Notes: generated from the sequence alone by a model not told the origin. DNA of 64,000 bases from Candidatus Flexifilum affinis (GCA_016713325.1 JADJPJ010000042.1:17670-81669), one strand, 5' to 3'; positions 19,897-30,377 are shown, counted from the stretch's first letter. A program made the numbers and translations.

Positions 19897-20100
19897 CCAC
19901 GTTGAGATAACCGAGAATAAACTAATCGAAATCCATGATAGCGCAGCAACGACGAGGGGCACCGCGGCCTAAACTCATCCAAACTCAATTGTTTCCCATG
20001 TCTATTTGTCATTGCATACGACACAATTGTTCTGTACACAATGAGCCGACTATGCGATCATATTTAGAGTGAAGGTCAAGCTGTTTGAGGAACTCCGAGC

Positions 20101-21867
20101 GTGAAATACCCGAAGCCCAGCATAGTTGCTCTGAATCTGGAATCGAGCGAGTTCTCTGAGGTTCACTCGTTTGGATATAACATAAAACAAGGGATATTTG
20201 GGTTCCCGTATCAAGTCGCAACTCACTCGCAAATGCAGCCCGTGTACGGCAATCCCATCCTTCCTTATGACCTCTCCGAAGCCGAGATCGTTGTGATTGA
20301 TTTGAGCGTATCGGTTCTTGAGACAGCCCCGGGCTCGCAGATGCAGTCAGCGACGGGGGATGTTTGGCTGATGGATGCTCCGCATGGAATTATTGATCCA
20401 CGTACACTGGCAATGCTGGAGCAGCAACGGACTCTTAATAGAGTTTTGCGCTACGGCGGTGTCTTCATAGTTTTTGCTGAACAGAAGATGTATTATCAAC
20501 CTTATTTGCGGTCAATTGAAAGAACGACAAAGCGGGTTGACCAAGTAAGTAACTGGGTGTTCTTGGGAGACCTTGCGAATATAAAGGCCGAATCGGCGTA
20601 TGGATCCGAAATTCAGGTAACGTCTGAAAACACAGAACTAGCACAAATCCTTCGGCGCTACTTTTCAGATGCTTACTACAGCACTGCACTAACATTACCG
20701 GACTCTCGTGAATATGATTTTGTGACGCTTGCAACCAATAAATATGGACAGTCTGTAGCGGCCATTCTGAATTGCCCAAATCATTCAGATGAAAAGAAGC
20801 CAGGGATCGTACTTCTTTTGCCTCATCCGAAGCAAAAGGGTGCAATGCTTCGAGAGTTGCTGGAAGACTATCTGCCACAAGTGCGTCCAGACCTTTTTCC
20901 ATATCTTGACCATGTACACTGGATAGACCAGTCTGAGTACCAACCCCACCAAGTTCGCACCTTGCAGGCCAAAATCCTGCAAGTGGAGGAACAGGCGAGG
21001 CAAGCGGTCTCCCAACTTCTGCAGCAGATTGCAGATTTTCGGGCAGATGCCAAGTACTTGGCAGATCTTATTGTAGAGACAGACAAAGCGCTTGTTCATG
21101 CAGTCAAGCAAGCATTGGAGGTTGTGGGCTTCAAGGACGTAGTGGACTATGACAAGGAACTACAAGATCGTGGTGCCACGGAAATGCGAGAGGATCTACA
21201 TATTCGCGACCGTCTCCCAACCATCCTTGTAGAGATCAAGGGTGTTAAGGGAACTTCCAGCGAATCACAAGCACTTCAGGTAGGAAAGTACTTGTTTCCG
21301 CGTGCAAAAGAACTGGGCACTACCGAACTGCGTGGTTTGTCGATAATCAATCATCAACGGCATCTGCCACCACTCGAACGCCGTCAGCAGCCATTCAGCG
21401 AAGACATTCAAGTTAACGCGGCGAAGCAGCATCTCGGATTACTCACAACGTGGAACCTCTACAAGCTTGTCGTCAATTTCCTGAAATTCGGATGGACCCA
21501 CGACCTGGTAGCTGATATTTTCTACCAAAATGGATTCATTGAGCCGATTCCTAAGCACTACGAGTACGTTGGTGTGGTGCGGGGGTATGTTGAGAAACTG
21601 GGCGTCGTTGGCATTGAAATGAAACAGGGCGAACTGCGAATCGGGGACAGAATAGCGTTTGAGCTTCCAATCGAGTTTGAGGAGCAGCAAGTCGACTCAA
21701 TGGAGCTTAATCAATCACTGATTCCCGTCGCCCGTGAAGCCATGCACATAGGTATCAAGACATGTTTCAACCGCGAACAGCTACGCGATAAGGTGCGAGT
21801 GTTTCGCCTTAATCCAGAGATCTGGACAGGTCAGATCTCCGACCCTGCCAAGACCACAACCGAGTAG
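20101..21867 (+). CDS. PD-(D/E)xK-like nuclease domain fused to EF-Tu domain 2-like barrel, unknown family
   Basis: I do not recognise the full protein (588 residues). Residues 1-240 form an alpha/beta region without known motifs. Residues 280-325 look like a coiled coil. Residues 330-450 have the order of a PD-(D/E)xK nuclease: E364-D365 in REDLHIRDR, then E378-I-K380 in ILVEIKGVKG, then QALQVGKYLF and IINHQRHLPPLERR. Residues 487-570 resemble a translation-factor domain 2 barrel (VGVVRGYVEKLGVVGIEMKQ, GELRIGDRIAFELP, QVDSMELNQ). Base composition is visibly less GC-rich than its neighbours, with AT-rich flanks. The start is a GTG at 20101. It stands alone and could be an acquired defence-type gene; this role is inference. 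Confidence 0.6.
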   Translation: MKYPKPSIVALNLESSEFSEVHSFGYNIKQGIFGFPYQVATHSQMQPVYGNPILPYDLSEAEIVVIDLSVSVLETAPGSQMQSATGDVWLMDAPHGIIDPRTLAMLEQQRTLNRVLRYGGVFIVFAEQKMYYQPYLRSIERTTKRVDQVSNWVFLGDLANIKAESAYGSEIQVTSENTELAQILRRYFSDAYYSTALTLPDSREYDFVTLATNKYGQSVAAILNCPNHSDEKKPGIVLLLPHPKQKGAMLRELLEDYLPQVRPDLFPYLDHVHWIDQSEYQPHQVRTLQAKILQVEEQARQAVSQLLQQIADFRADAKYLADLIVETDKALVHAVKQALEVVGFKDVVDYDKELQDRGATEMREDLHIRDRLPTILVEIKGVKGTSSESQALQVGKYLFPRAKELGTTELRGLSIINHQRHLPPLERRQQPFSEDIQVNAAKQHLGLLTTWNLYKLVVNFLKFGWTHDLVADIFYQNGFIEPIPKHYEYVGVVRGYVEKLGVVGIEMKQGELRIGDRIAFELPIEFEEQQVDSMELNQSLIPVAREAMHIGIKTCFNREQLRDKVRVFRLNPEIWTGQISDPAKTTTE

Positions 21868-21895
21868 AACTGCTGAATCCCGCGCGTCCAATCGA

Positions 21896-21936
21896 TTCCC
21901 CTCTCTGAATGAGTTCTGTCAAATCGGAGAGGGGAA
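21896..21936. terminator. Hairpin between convergent genes
   Basis: TTCCCCTCTC (21896-21905) and GAGAGGGGAA (21927-21936) form a perfect ten-base-pair stem with a 21-base loop. It lies between the convergent nuclease-like gene and the MFS gene and matches the inner arms of the dispersed CCCTCTCC repeat family. Confidence 0.65.
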
Positions 21937-21947
21937 CTATTGTGAGG

Positions 21948-23313
21948 TCACTCCCCCGCCCTTGGCCTAATCCTCGCCAGCGCCAGGACGAACAGCACCC
22001 CCATGATGACGGCCCACAGGAAGAACGGCGCGCTCGGTCCCTGCCACTGGAAGATCGCCCCGCCGATGATCGGCGCCAGAGCGTTGGCCGCGCTCAGGAA
22101 CGACGCGCTGATCCCCAGCATACCCCCTCGTTCCGACGGATCGACCTTTTTGGTGATCTGGCTGTTGATCGCCGGCTGAAGGACGCCGCCGCCGATCGCC
22201 GCCGGGAGCATGGCCACCAGCAGCACCGCGATCCCCCCCCAACCCGTGTTCTCGTCGGACGGCAGATCGATGGCGATGTCCTGGGTGACCGGCGTCTCGC
22301 CTGGTTGCGTTCGGGTGGTCAGCTCCGCCGCCACCGTTTCGCGCGAAGTACCACGGCTTTCCGGCTGAGCCGGCACCAGAGACCGTCAGCAGCAGGCCGA
22401 CTGTCAGCGCCCCCAGACCCAGATGAATCAGCTTGCGGTCGCCGAGCGATTTACTCCACTTGCCGATGAAGTAGCCCTGGACCGTGACGACGATCAGGCC
22501 GACGTAGACGAACAGCGCCGAGTTGCTGGAGGCATTCATGCCCAGCTTGCTCAGTGTGAACAACGAGAGGATCTGCTCCAGCCCGCCGAAGGCGATCTGC
22601 TGCGCGAACATCAGGATCAGCAGAATGCCGACACCCGGCAGGGTGAGGGCGCGGAACATGGCGCCGAAACTGACCGCCGCCTTGCTCGTGGACGTCCCGC
22701 GCTTTTCGGGCGGGTTGGTTTCGGGAGTACAAAGATGGTCAGCAGGATGGAGATGAGCGAGAAGCCAGCAGCTACGAAGGCCGGCACATGGTAGTTGTTG
22801 CCGCTCAGTCCCAGCGAGATGAAGGCGATCACCGGCCCGACGATGAAGCCCAGACCGAACGCGGCGCCGAGCAGGCCCAGGCCCTGGGTGCGCGTCTTGT
22901 CGGTGGTGCTATCGGTGATGATGGCCTGCGCAGTCGAAATGTTCGCGCCGGAAAGCCCGTCGAGCGCTCGCGAAATGAAGAGCAGGAGCAGCGTGTTGGA
23001 AACGCCGAGGATCAGGAAGCCGATCAGCGTGCCGATCTGGCTGATGATCAGGATCGGCTTGCGCCCGTAGCGGTCGGATAGGCGGCCAAGGATCGGCGCG
23101 CCGATGAACTGCATGACCGGGTAGGTCGCTCCCAGGATGCCGATGGTGGCCGCGTCCGCCTGGAAGGAGGCGGCGTACAGTGGCAGCAGAGGGATGATGA
23201 TGGTCAGGCCCAGCAGATCGATGAGGGACGACGAGGAAGACCGGAAATATCTTCTTGAAGTCGAGCTTATCGTCAGCAGGAACGGATGCGGAGCGCGGCG
23301 GGTTAGTCGCCAT
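21948..23313 (-). pseudogene. MFS transporter (TetA/DHA1-like), three apparent frameshifts
   Basis: Four frame segments join into one MFS protein of about 455 residues. It starts at the ATG at 23313 (MATNPPRSASVPADDKLDFK) and continues after about 23228 as LIDLLGLTIIIPLLPLYAAS and APILGRLSDRYGRKPILIIS, the motif A loop. After about 22729 it reads MFRALTLPGVGILLILMFAQ, and after about 22375 it ends with GGMLGISASFLSAANALAPI and FFLWAVIMGVLFVLALARI. All hydrophobic helices are preserved, so the shifts look like single-base sequencing errors or very recent damage. It is the last gene of the maltodextrin operon; its start overlaps the probable end of the GH13 gene. The exported or imported solute is unknown. 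Confidence 0.75.
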
Positions 23314-24996
23314 TGCTGTCGATACCACTTTCTAGGGAGCTGTACTGCTCCCAGGGGACCAGGGCAGGAGGATCAGCCCTGACGCGATCTGCGCTCCTGA
23401 ATGAGCGCTCGGTAGAAGTCTAGCATCCCTATTCTGGTCGTCATCCCAGATCATCGGCATGCGGCTGGCGTCCAGCCCAATGGCGCTGCTGACCCCTTCC
23501 GCCTGCGACAGCCCGACCTCGGTGCCGTAGTAGAGGATGGGCGGTCCCGGCAGGGCGAACTGCGCTTGCGCGGCCGCCTTCAGCGCCTCGACGTCACCGC
23601 CGGCGATATACAGGAAGCGGTCCATGTCGTGGTTGTCGAGGAAGGTCGGCAGCACGAAGTCGGCATGGAAGTAGTCCCGGTGCGACGCGAAGCGCTGCGC
23701 AGGTGCGCCGGCTCCAGCGTCTTCCAGCCGTAGACCTGGCGCAGCGCCTGGGCGGCCAGGAAGTCGAGCGTGCCGTCGAGTTTGCCCTCGTAGCTGCGCA
23801 TGACATTGGGCGCCTCGATGATTTCGCCGAAGATGAACGACTCGGGGTTGGCCTCGCGGCAGGCGGCGCGGAACTCCCACCAGAAGGACGGCGCCACGCC
23901 CATAGCGTAATCAGCCGGTAGCCGTCGGCGCCGAACTCGTGGATCCAGCGACGGGCGGTGTCGAGCATCCACTGCTTCGCGCGCCCTCGTCGGCCAGGTT
24001 GACCTGTGGCATGGTGGCCACGCCGAAGAAGGTGCGGTAGCCGGCGGGCGAGTCGTCGAAGCTGAACCAGGAGCGGTACGGGCTGGAAGGGTTGTGCAGC
24101 GCCTCCTGAAAGATGGGGCTCTGATTGGAGATGTGGTTGCAGACCAGATCGAGCACCACCCGGATGCCGCGGTCGTGCGCCTGCCGGATGAAGTGGCGCA
24201 GCGCCTCATTGCCGCCATAGCGGGCCATGATCTGCGCGTAGTCGGTCACGTCGTAGCCATGATGCGTCGGCGATTCCCAGGGCGGGGACAGCCATATAGC
24301 GTCGCAGCCCAGGCGGGCGATGTGGTCGAGCTTCTCCGCAGCACCCCACAGCGTGCCGCCGCAGAAAGCCCGCAGGTTGCTGGTCTGCGTCCAGCCGCGT
24401 CCGCCGCCGGGGTAGAAGCGGTCGATCAGCAGGTGATACATGACCATGCGCTTCGCCCACTCCGGCGCGCGGTAGGTGTCCACCCGGTAGGCGAATGTCA
24501 TGCCGTGCGGATCGCCGGCCGGCTCGGTCGCGGCCAGTGTCGGCTCGGTTTTCTTGCTGAAGTAGGCGCTGGCCGCCCGCTCCACGGTGCGCCGCGCGTC
24601 CGGGTAGTCGGCGAACAGCTCGTGCTCGGCATTCCAGGCGCTGATCCGGTAGCGCACGGTCGTGCCATCGGCCTGCGGCGGCAGCGTCGCCTGCCAGCGC
24701 GTGAGGTAGCTCCAGGTCAGCGAATCCCAGACGGTCTCGACGGCCTGCATCGGTGTGACACTGCCGCGCGTCGCCATGCCCCGGCTGCCTTCAGGTGTGC
24801 TGCCATCAGACGTGTAGTAGACGGCGACATTTGCCGCGCCGCTGTCCTCGCCGGTCAGCGCCTCGATGGTGACCGGCTGCCCCGGCTCGGGGTCGCGCGG
24901 GGCGATCTCCCCCCGGTGTTGAATCCCTCGCCGCCCGACACGGTGATAGAGCAGCTTCAGCGCGTCGGTGGAGAGAGTGCCAAAGATGTGATCCAC
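23303..24996 (-). pseudogene. GH13 alpha-amylase/neopullulanase-like enzyme, at least four frameshifts
   Basis: A GTG start at 24996 follows AAGGAC. The N-terminal domain (VAVYYTSDGSTPEG) is neopullulanase-like. The catalytic barrel shows all GH13 regions across shifting frames: YHLLIDRFYPGG, region I VVLDLVCNHIS, region II FGADGYRL followed by the nucleophile codon, region III FIFGEIIEAPN and region IV FLDNHDMDRF. Shifts lie near 23985, 23910 (exactly at the nucleophile Asp codon), 23695 and 23427. After the last shift the frame reads MLDFYRALIQERRSRQG and stops at 23373; another frame runs to a TAA at 23303 overlapping the MFS start. The usual C-terminal domain is therefore missing or unreadable. 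No signal peptide: cytoplasmic hydrolysis of imported maltodextrins. Confidence 0.75.
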
Positions 24997-25037
24997 GGTG
25001 TGTCCTTGTACTGATAGTGCTGAGTGTAAAGTGCTGA

Positions 25038-25881
25038 GAAAGTGTTTTAAAAGTAGGATCACGGGGTAAGCTGGCGGGATGAAGCACGAAAGCCATACCT
25101 CAGTGATTTGGACGACAAAGCGTGGGGGCGAGATCGAAGCGATCTTGCCGAAGCCATCGGCGATGGGCCGACCGCTGAAGTACAGCCGCCGGGAACTGCT
25201 GGATGCGATCTGGTACGTGCTGCGCAATGGGATCACGTGGCGGGCCATGCCCCCATGATTTTCCGCCTTGGCAGACGGGTGTATTCGTACTTTCGCCTGC
25301 TGAAGCAGCAGGGCTTATGGAAAGGCCTCAATGATCGGCTGCGCCAACAGGTCCGGTTGGCGGAAGGGGCGGGCCGCGGAACCGAGCTCTTGATCGGGGA
25401 CAGCCAGACGGTCAAACGACCGAAAAGGGGCCTCGGGGATATGATGGCGGCAAGTTGATAAAGGACGCAAGCGGCACATTGTAGTGGACACCCTGGGCTT
25501 GTTGATTGCGGTACTGGTCTTGCCCGCCAATTGGCAAGACAAGGGAAGGGTTGCGTTTCCTGCTGCGACGGGTCCCCTGTTTGGACGCTGGCTGACACTG
25601 CTGCTGGATGGCGGCTACGAGAGTGAACCGCTGCGCCTGTGGTGCCGAGAACTTTTCGGAGTTGACCTGCAAGTCGTCAAGCGCTCTCCAGCAAGCCAAA
25701 GGCTTTGAAGTTCTGCCCAAGCGCTGGATTGTCGAACGCACCTTCGCCTGGCTGGGCAAGTATCGTCGTCTCAGTAAAGACTACGAAGCTTTGCCATCCA
25801 CCTCCGAAGCCTGGATCTACGCCGCTATGGTTCATCTCATGGCTCGTCGTTTAGCTCGTTCGTGAGTTTTAAAACACTCTC
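25038..25881 (+). mobile_element. IS5-family insertion sequence, 844 bp
   Basis: The ends are GAAAGTGTTTTAAAA (25038-25052) and its inverted partner TTTTAAAACACTCTC (25867-25881), matching at 14 of 15 positions. Both ends are flanked by TGA (25035-25037 and 25882-25884), a three-base target duplication. Removing the element rebuilds an uninterrupted GTGCTGAGTGCTGAG repeat, which confirms the boundaries. It separates malG from the GH13 gene in a minus-strand operon. Confidence 0.88.
25079..25865 (+). pseudogene. IS5-family transposase, frameshifted
   Basis: The N-terminus reads MKHESHTSVIWTTKRG and then RRELLDAIWYVLRNGITWRA, followed by a stop near 25257. The next frame gives YSYFRLLKQQGLWKGLNDRL. 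DDE residues are recognisable in three frames: [19 protein letters not shown] and [20 protein letters not shown], which is the strongly conserved C-terminus. At least three frame changes (about 25250, 25390-25460 and 25685) prevent expression as written. It is close to the IS1031/IS427-type part of the family. Confidence 0.85.
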
Positions 25882-25950
25882 TGAGTGCTGAGTCAAACGA
25901 CTGAGCGCGACCGCTGTTCACTCAGTCCTTTCTACTCAGCACTCAGTCCT
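25882..25950. repeat. CTGAGTGCTGAG / CACTCAGTCCT repeat
   Basis: The 75 bases after the insertion sequence hold GAGTGCTGAGTC and an inverted CTCAGCACTCAGTCC. The left part of this repeat is at 25005-25037 on the other side of the element, so the insertion sequence landed inside it. The word CTGTTCACTCAGTCCTT also occurs at 44027-44043. It carries no gene. Confidence 0.55.
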
Positions 25951-25956
25951 GTCACG

Positions 25957-26882
25957 CTACCCCTTCACCGCGCCGCTGGTCAGGCCGCCGACGATGTAAC
26001 GCTGGAGCGAGATGTACAGCAGCACCACCGGTGTCGCCGCGATCAGCGACCCGGCCGCGAACACGCCCCAGTCGTTGGTGAACTCGCCTTCCACGAAGTT
26101 GAACAGGCCCACCATCAGCGTCCACTTCTCGCGATCGGTGAGGATGATGCGCGCCAGCAGAAACTCGTTCAGCGTGCCGACAAAGATCAGGATGGCCACG
26201 ACGGCCAGCACCGGGGTGACCAACGGCAGGATGAGCAGACGGAAGGTCTGCCAGTGAGTCGCGCCGTCCACCAGCGCCGATTCGTCGATGTCACGCGGCA
26301 CGGTGTCGAAGAATCCCTTCATCAGCCACACGTTCACGCCCATGCCGCCGGCCAGATAGACCAGGATCAGCCCGCCGTGCGTGTTCAGCGAGAAGAAGGG
26401 AATGTATTGTCCGATCTGAAGCAGCATCAGGTACAGCGCCACCATCGCGAGGATGTTGGGGAAGACCTGAATGAGCAGCGTGGTCAGCAGCAGCGTGCGC
26501 CGGCCCGAGAAGCGGAAGCGCGAGAACGAGTAGGCGCTGACGGCGGCCATGGCGACCGTCAGGACGGTGGTGATGCCGGACACGGCCAGCGAGTTGAACA
26601 TCCAGTTCCAGAACGGCACGGTCGGGTCATTGAAGAGCCGGTTGAAATTGGAAAACAGCTCCTCCACGCTGTCCACGTTCTGCGGGATGAACGTCTGGCT
26701 GATCATCGAGCCGGTGGGGTTGAAGGCCGCCGACATGATCCAGATCACCGGGAACAGCGAAAAGGTCAGGGCGACGCCGATGAACGCCCAGCGCAGCACG
26801 AGTGCCGGCACGTTCACGGGACGACGGGGCGGCTGGACCGCGCTGTGGTGACTGGCGCCAGCGAGACAGCTTGTTCAGACAT
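25957..26882 (-). CDS. malG: Maltodextrin ABC transporter permease MalG-like, one frameshift near the start
   Basis: The main frame (25957-26817) has six membrane helices and the EAA loop DIDESALVDGATHWQTFRLL, with LNEFLLARIILTDREKWTL as in MalG proteins. The ATG at 26882 (MSEQAVSLAPVTTARSSRP) overlaps the malF stop in AATGTCTGA and gives the expected cytoplasmic N-terminus. One frame change near 26820 connects it to VNVPALVLRWAF. Family membership is certain; maltodextrin as substrate follows from the operon (MalE-like binding protein with starch-binding modules, MalF with long periplasmic loop, GH13 enzyme). Confidence 0.85.
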
Positions 26883-28508
26883 TTTCGCCAACCTCCTCCA
26901 GTCGCTTGGTGAAGCGGAACTGGAACAGCGTCAAGCGCCGACGATCAGGAAGATCACCACGGCGATGGCCGAGGCGAAAGCCGTAGTCGCGCGTGCCGCC
27001 TGCGCCGAAAGCATACCGGAAGGTGTAGCTGATCAGGTTGTCGGTATAGCCGACCGTCGGGGCGCTCGTGCCGGGGATGGGCGGGCCGCCCTGGAAGAGC
27101 GCTTCGATGAGCAGGAAGTTGCTGAAGTTGTAGGTGAAGGATGCCACCAGCAGCGGGCCGGTCGAGACCAGCAGCAGGGGCAGCGTCAGCTTCCAGAACT
27201 TGTCCCCAGGCCGTCGCGCCATCGACTTCAGCGGCTTCGTAGATGGCCAGGGATCGACTGGAGCGCGCCGGAGCAGATCAGCATGAAATATGGATAGGCC
27301 AGCCACAGGTTGACCAGCAGGATGGCGATTCTTCGCCCACACCGGGTCGATCGACCAGGGCGGCGCCCACCCGAAAATATCCTCCATGGTGGTGTTGATG
27401 ATGCCGACGTTCAGGTTCAGCATGCCGCGCCAGATCAGGATGCTGATCATGCCGGGAATGGCGTAGGGGACGATCAGCAGCGAGCGGACGATGCGAATGC
27501 CGGTGAACGGCTTGTTGAGCACCAGCGCCATGAGCAGGCCAACCGAAAAGGAAATGATCACGGAGAAGAAGGCGAACGCGACCGTCCAGCCGAAGACCTG
27601 GACCAGGGGACCGCGCAGCACGGGGCTGGTGAACAGGCGGGCGGAGTTCGCGACGCCGGTCGGCACCCAGAAGCCGAGGGGAGCAGTTGCGCCGCTGGCC
27701 GAGCGGAAGTCACCGGTGGCGTTGTCCGCGACGTATTCTGCCCCGGTTTCGCGGTCGATCACCGTATCGCGCGCCTCATCATACACCCAGCGCTGCTCGA
27801 AGGCGCCGGCGGCGCTGCGGCTCTGAATGCCGAGGGGTGAGTCCTCTGGGCCGAACTGCAATTCCTGAATCACCGACAGCGCGCGGAAGCGATCGCCACC
27901 GCTGAGCAGCGCATATCCGTTAATGGTTTCTTGGCGGGTCGCCCGCCCCATCTCTTCCAGGGGGGGCGTTCTGCGCCGCGAACAGATTGTTGCCGTCGTC
28001 GTCTGTCAGCAGCAAGGCATAGGCGCCGGCATCTTCTTCGGCGGCATCCGGCAGGCGGTAGACATTCCACTCGTAGGAAGTCGCGCCTTCGGGCAGGAAC
28101 TTCGTCTGCGCCATCAGCTCTACCGCTTCCGGCTTGGTGTGCCGGTGGCCGTCGCTGAAGTTGGTGAACGAGACGTACACCGTATAGAACATCGGGTAGA
28201 TGACCAGCAGTGCCACCAGGGCCAGCGATGGGACCATCCAGCGCATGGGCTTGAGCGCGTTGCGCACCAGGACCAGGCTGAGGAGCAGGCTCGTGACGAT
28301 GATGGTGAAGCCGAGAAAAAAAGTTGCCGTCGCGAATGAGGTTGATGCCGAGGAAGATGGCGCCGGCATTGATCACGCCTAGAAGGAGCAGGCGCACGAG
28401 GTAGTTGAGCGTACTGACCGAACCAGGCGGTGATGAAGAGGCGGGGGAATTCCCCCCGCCCCACGGTCTTCCGCCCGCCGGCGTGCCGGCAAGACTGGAA
28501 GCGCTCAC
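26875..28508 (-). pseudogene. malF: Maltodextrin ABC transporter permease MalF-like, several frameshifts
   Basis: The gene starts with a GTG at 28508; GGAGG overlaps the malE stop. Joined frames read LVRLLLLGVINAGAIFLGIN, LALVALLVIYPMFYTVYVSF, a long extracytoplasmic insert (about 150 residues, like the MalF P2 loop), then FGWTVAFAFFSVIISFSVGL, SLLIVPYAIPGMISILIWRG and the C-terminal ALTLFQFRFTKRLEEVGENV. Shifts are seen at an eight-A run (28316-28323), a seven-G run (27960-27966), and near 27325, 27250-27210 and 26990-26940. Homopolymer positions favour sequencing error. It lies between malE and malG and overlaps malG by eight bases. Confidence 0.8.
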
Positions 28509-28509
28509 G

Positions 28510-30377
28510 TTAGCCTCCGACGGCTATGTCGAGAACGTTCGTCGCCGAGTCGTAGGTGAAGGTCACTGCTGTGCCGTCGGCGGGGACGCTGAAGGGGATG
28601 TTGGCCCCGTCGCGCGCGCCTTCGGCGCCGTAGTTTTCATCCCATGTCATGTTGATGGCGACCTTGCCTTCGTAATCGCCGGCCGGGATCGCGCTGGTCG
28701 TGAAGCTGTACACGCCGTCGCCATCCGGGTCCTGCAGCCAGGAGCGCAGGCAGTCCGGCGCCCAATCCCCGGCGCAGCCAAGGGCCGCCTGGAAATTGCC
28801 GGGCACGCTGGCGACGATATGGTTGACGTTGTCGGCGACCCAGTGCGACTTGTTGTCATAGATAAACATGACTGGGCCATCTTCCGCGACGCTCAGGGCG
28901 ACGTTCGGGCCGTCCTGATCGGCCATTCCGCCGTAGTTCACGGTCCAGGCGCCATCGAGGGCGACCTTGTATTCATAGTTGCCAGCGGGCAGCAGGAACG
29001 TGCCCATCCAGACATCGCTGTTCGCCACGTAGGCGAGCTGGGCGTCTTCACAGGCCGGGTCCCAGTCACCGGAGCAGCCGATGGCACTGTTGACCGTACC
29101 GGGGATGGAGACCATCTGCGGGCCATCCTCAGGCGGCGTGTCGCCGGCCGGGGTCAGGCGAACGGTCTCGATCTCGCCCCCAGCAATCAGCGTACGAATC
29201 TGCGAGGCGGCATCGGTGAACGCCGTGGCCGCGTCCAGATCGCCCTGGATGATGAGCTGCATGGCGGTGGCTGCCGAACCCCAGACCGAAGCCATCTCGG
29301 GGATCGAAGGCTGCGGGATGCCCACCTCACCGGCGGCCTGGAAGGCGGCCAGATCGGCGTCGTCGAGCTGCTCCAGAACCGGCAGGTAGGCCGGCGGGCG
29401 CGGATCGGCATCATAGAGCGCCTGCATCGCTTCGTCGGTGGCGATGAAGTCGAGCAGGAAGGCTTCGGCCAGAAGCTGATTTTCGCTGTAGGCGCTCACC
29501 ATGAAGCCCTGGCCGCCGATGAGCGGGATGCCGGGGCCGGCGGGACCCTCAGGAATGTTGCTGATGGCGTAGGGCACGCCCGAGGCGCGCAGGCGGTCAT
29601 TGAGCGCCCAGGGGCCGGTGATCATCATGGCCGCTTCGCCACGCTCGAACAGCGTGTGCATAACGTCGTAGTCGATGGCCGGCGGGATGTAGCCGTCATC
29701 GGCCATGCCTTCGAGCCAGGCGGCCGCGGCGATGGCGCCTTCACTGTCAATGCCGACATCACTCGGATCGTAGGCGCCGCCGCCCGACGTGCCGAAGATG
29801 TAGCCGCCGAAGGCGCTGAGAATCGGGTGGAAGTGATAGAAATCCGAAGTCTGAATGATGTAGCTACACCGGCTGCGCCGCTGCCGACCAGTTCTTCGGT
29901 GATGGCGCGCACGTCGTCCCACGTCGCCGGGGCATCCGGCACAAGGTCGGTGTTGCGCACCAGGGCGACGTTCTCCGCCGCGTAGGGCATACCGTACAGT
30001 TCGCCATTGTAGGTGAACAGGGACAGTGAGCCGGGCGTGAACAACTCGGCCTTGTCGCCCAGGTCGATCGGCACCACGGCGCCGTTGAGTACCAGCTCGC
30101 CGATCCAGTCGTGCGCGGCGACGATGATGTCCGGGCCTTCCCCGGTCGGGCCGACCACGCTCAGGTTGGCGCGGATGTCACCCATGGGCAGTTCCTGAAC
30201 TTCAACGGTGACGCCGAATTCCTCCGCGAACGCGGTGGCGAGTTCGGACAGCGGTGGCGTGCGGGTGCGGTCCGCCCAGATGAGGAGATCGGGACGATCC
30301 TGCGCGAGGGCAGGGGCGGCGAGCAGCCCGAGGATGAGGGCTACAGCGACGCTTAACAGAATGAAATGACGCTTCAC
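28510..30377 (-). CDS. malE: MalE-type solute-binding protein fused to two X25-like starch-binding modules, one frameshift
   Basis: A signal peptide (ILLSVAVALILGLLAAPALA) precedes a family 1 solute-binding domain of about 390 residues (LLIWADRTRTPPLSELATAF, PDIIVAAHDWIGEL, AMMITGPWALNDRLRASGVP, GGQGFMVSAYSENQLLAEAF). The reading changes frame near 29868 but continues cleanly. After a short linker come two tandem modules of about 100 residues: PGTVNSAIGCSGDWDPACED with LLPAGNYEYKVALDGAWTVN, and PGNFQAALGCAGDWAPDCLR with AIPAGDYEGKVAINMTWDEN. These resemble X25 modules of amylopullulanases. The fusion would hold a starch chain near the transporter. GTG start at 30377 after AAAGGA, overlapping the marR stop by four bases. 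Confidence 0.85.

Noticed and set aside
19897..20100. Second displaced kinase end beside the nuclease-like gene
   Set aside because: I looked for a repeat of the kinase 3' end (TIRLPR) downstream of 21867, as seen around the SIR2 gene, and found none.
25885..27297. 470-residue plus-strand open frame
   Set aside because: Antisense to malG and malF; composition is His/Arg/Gln/Gly-rich as in other shadows.
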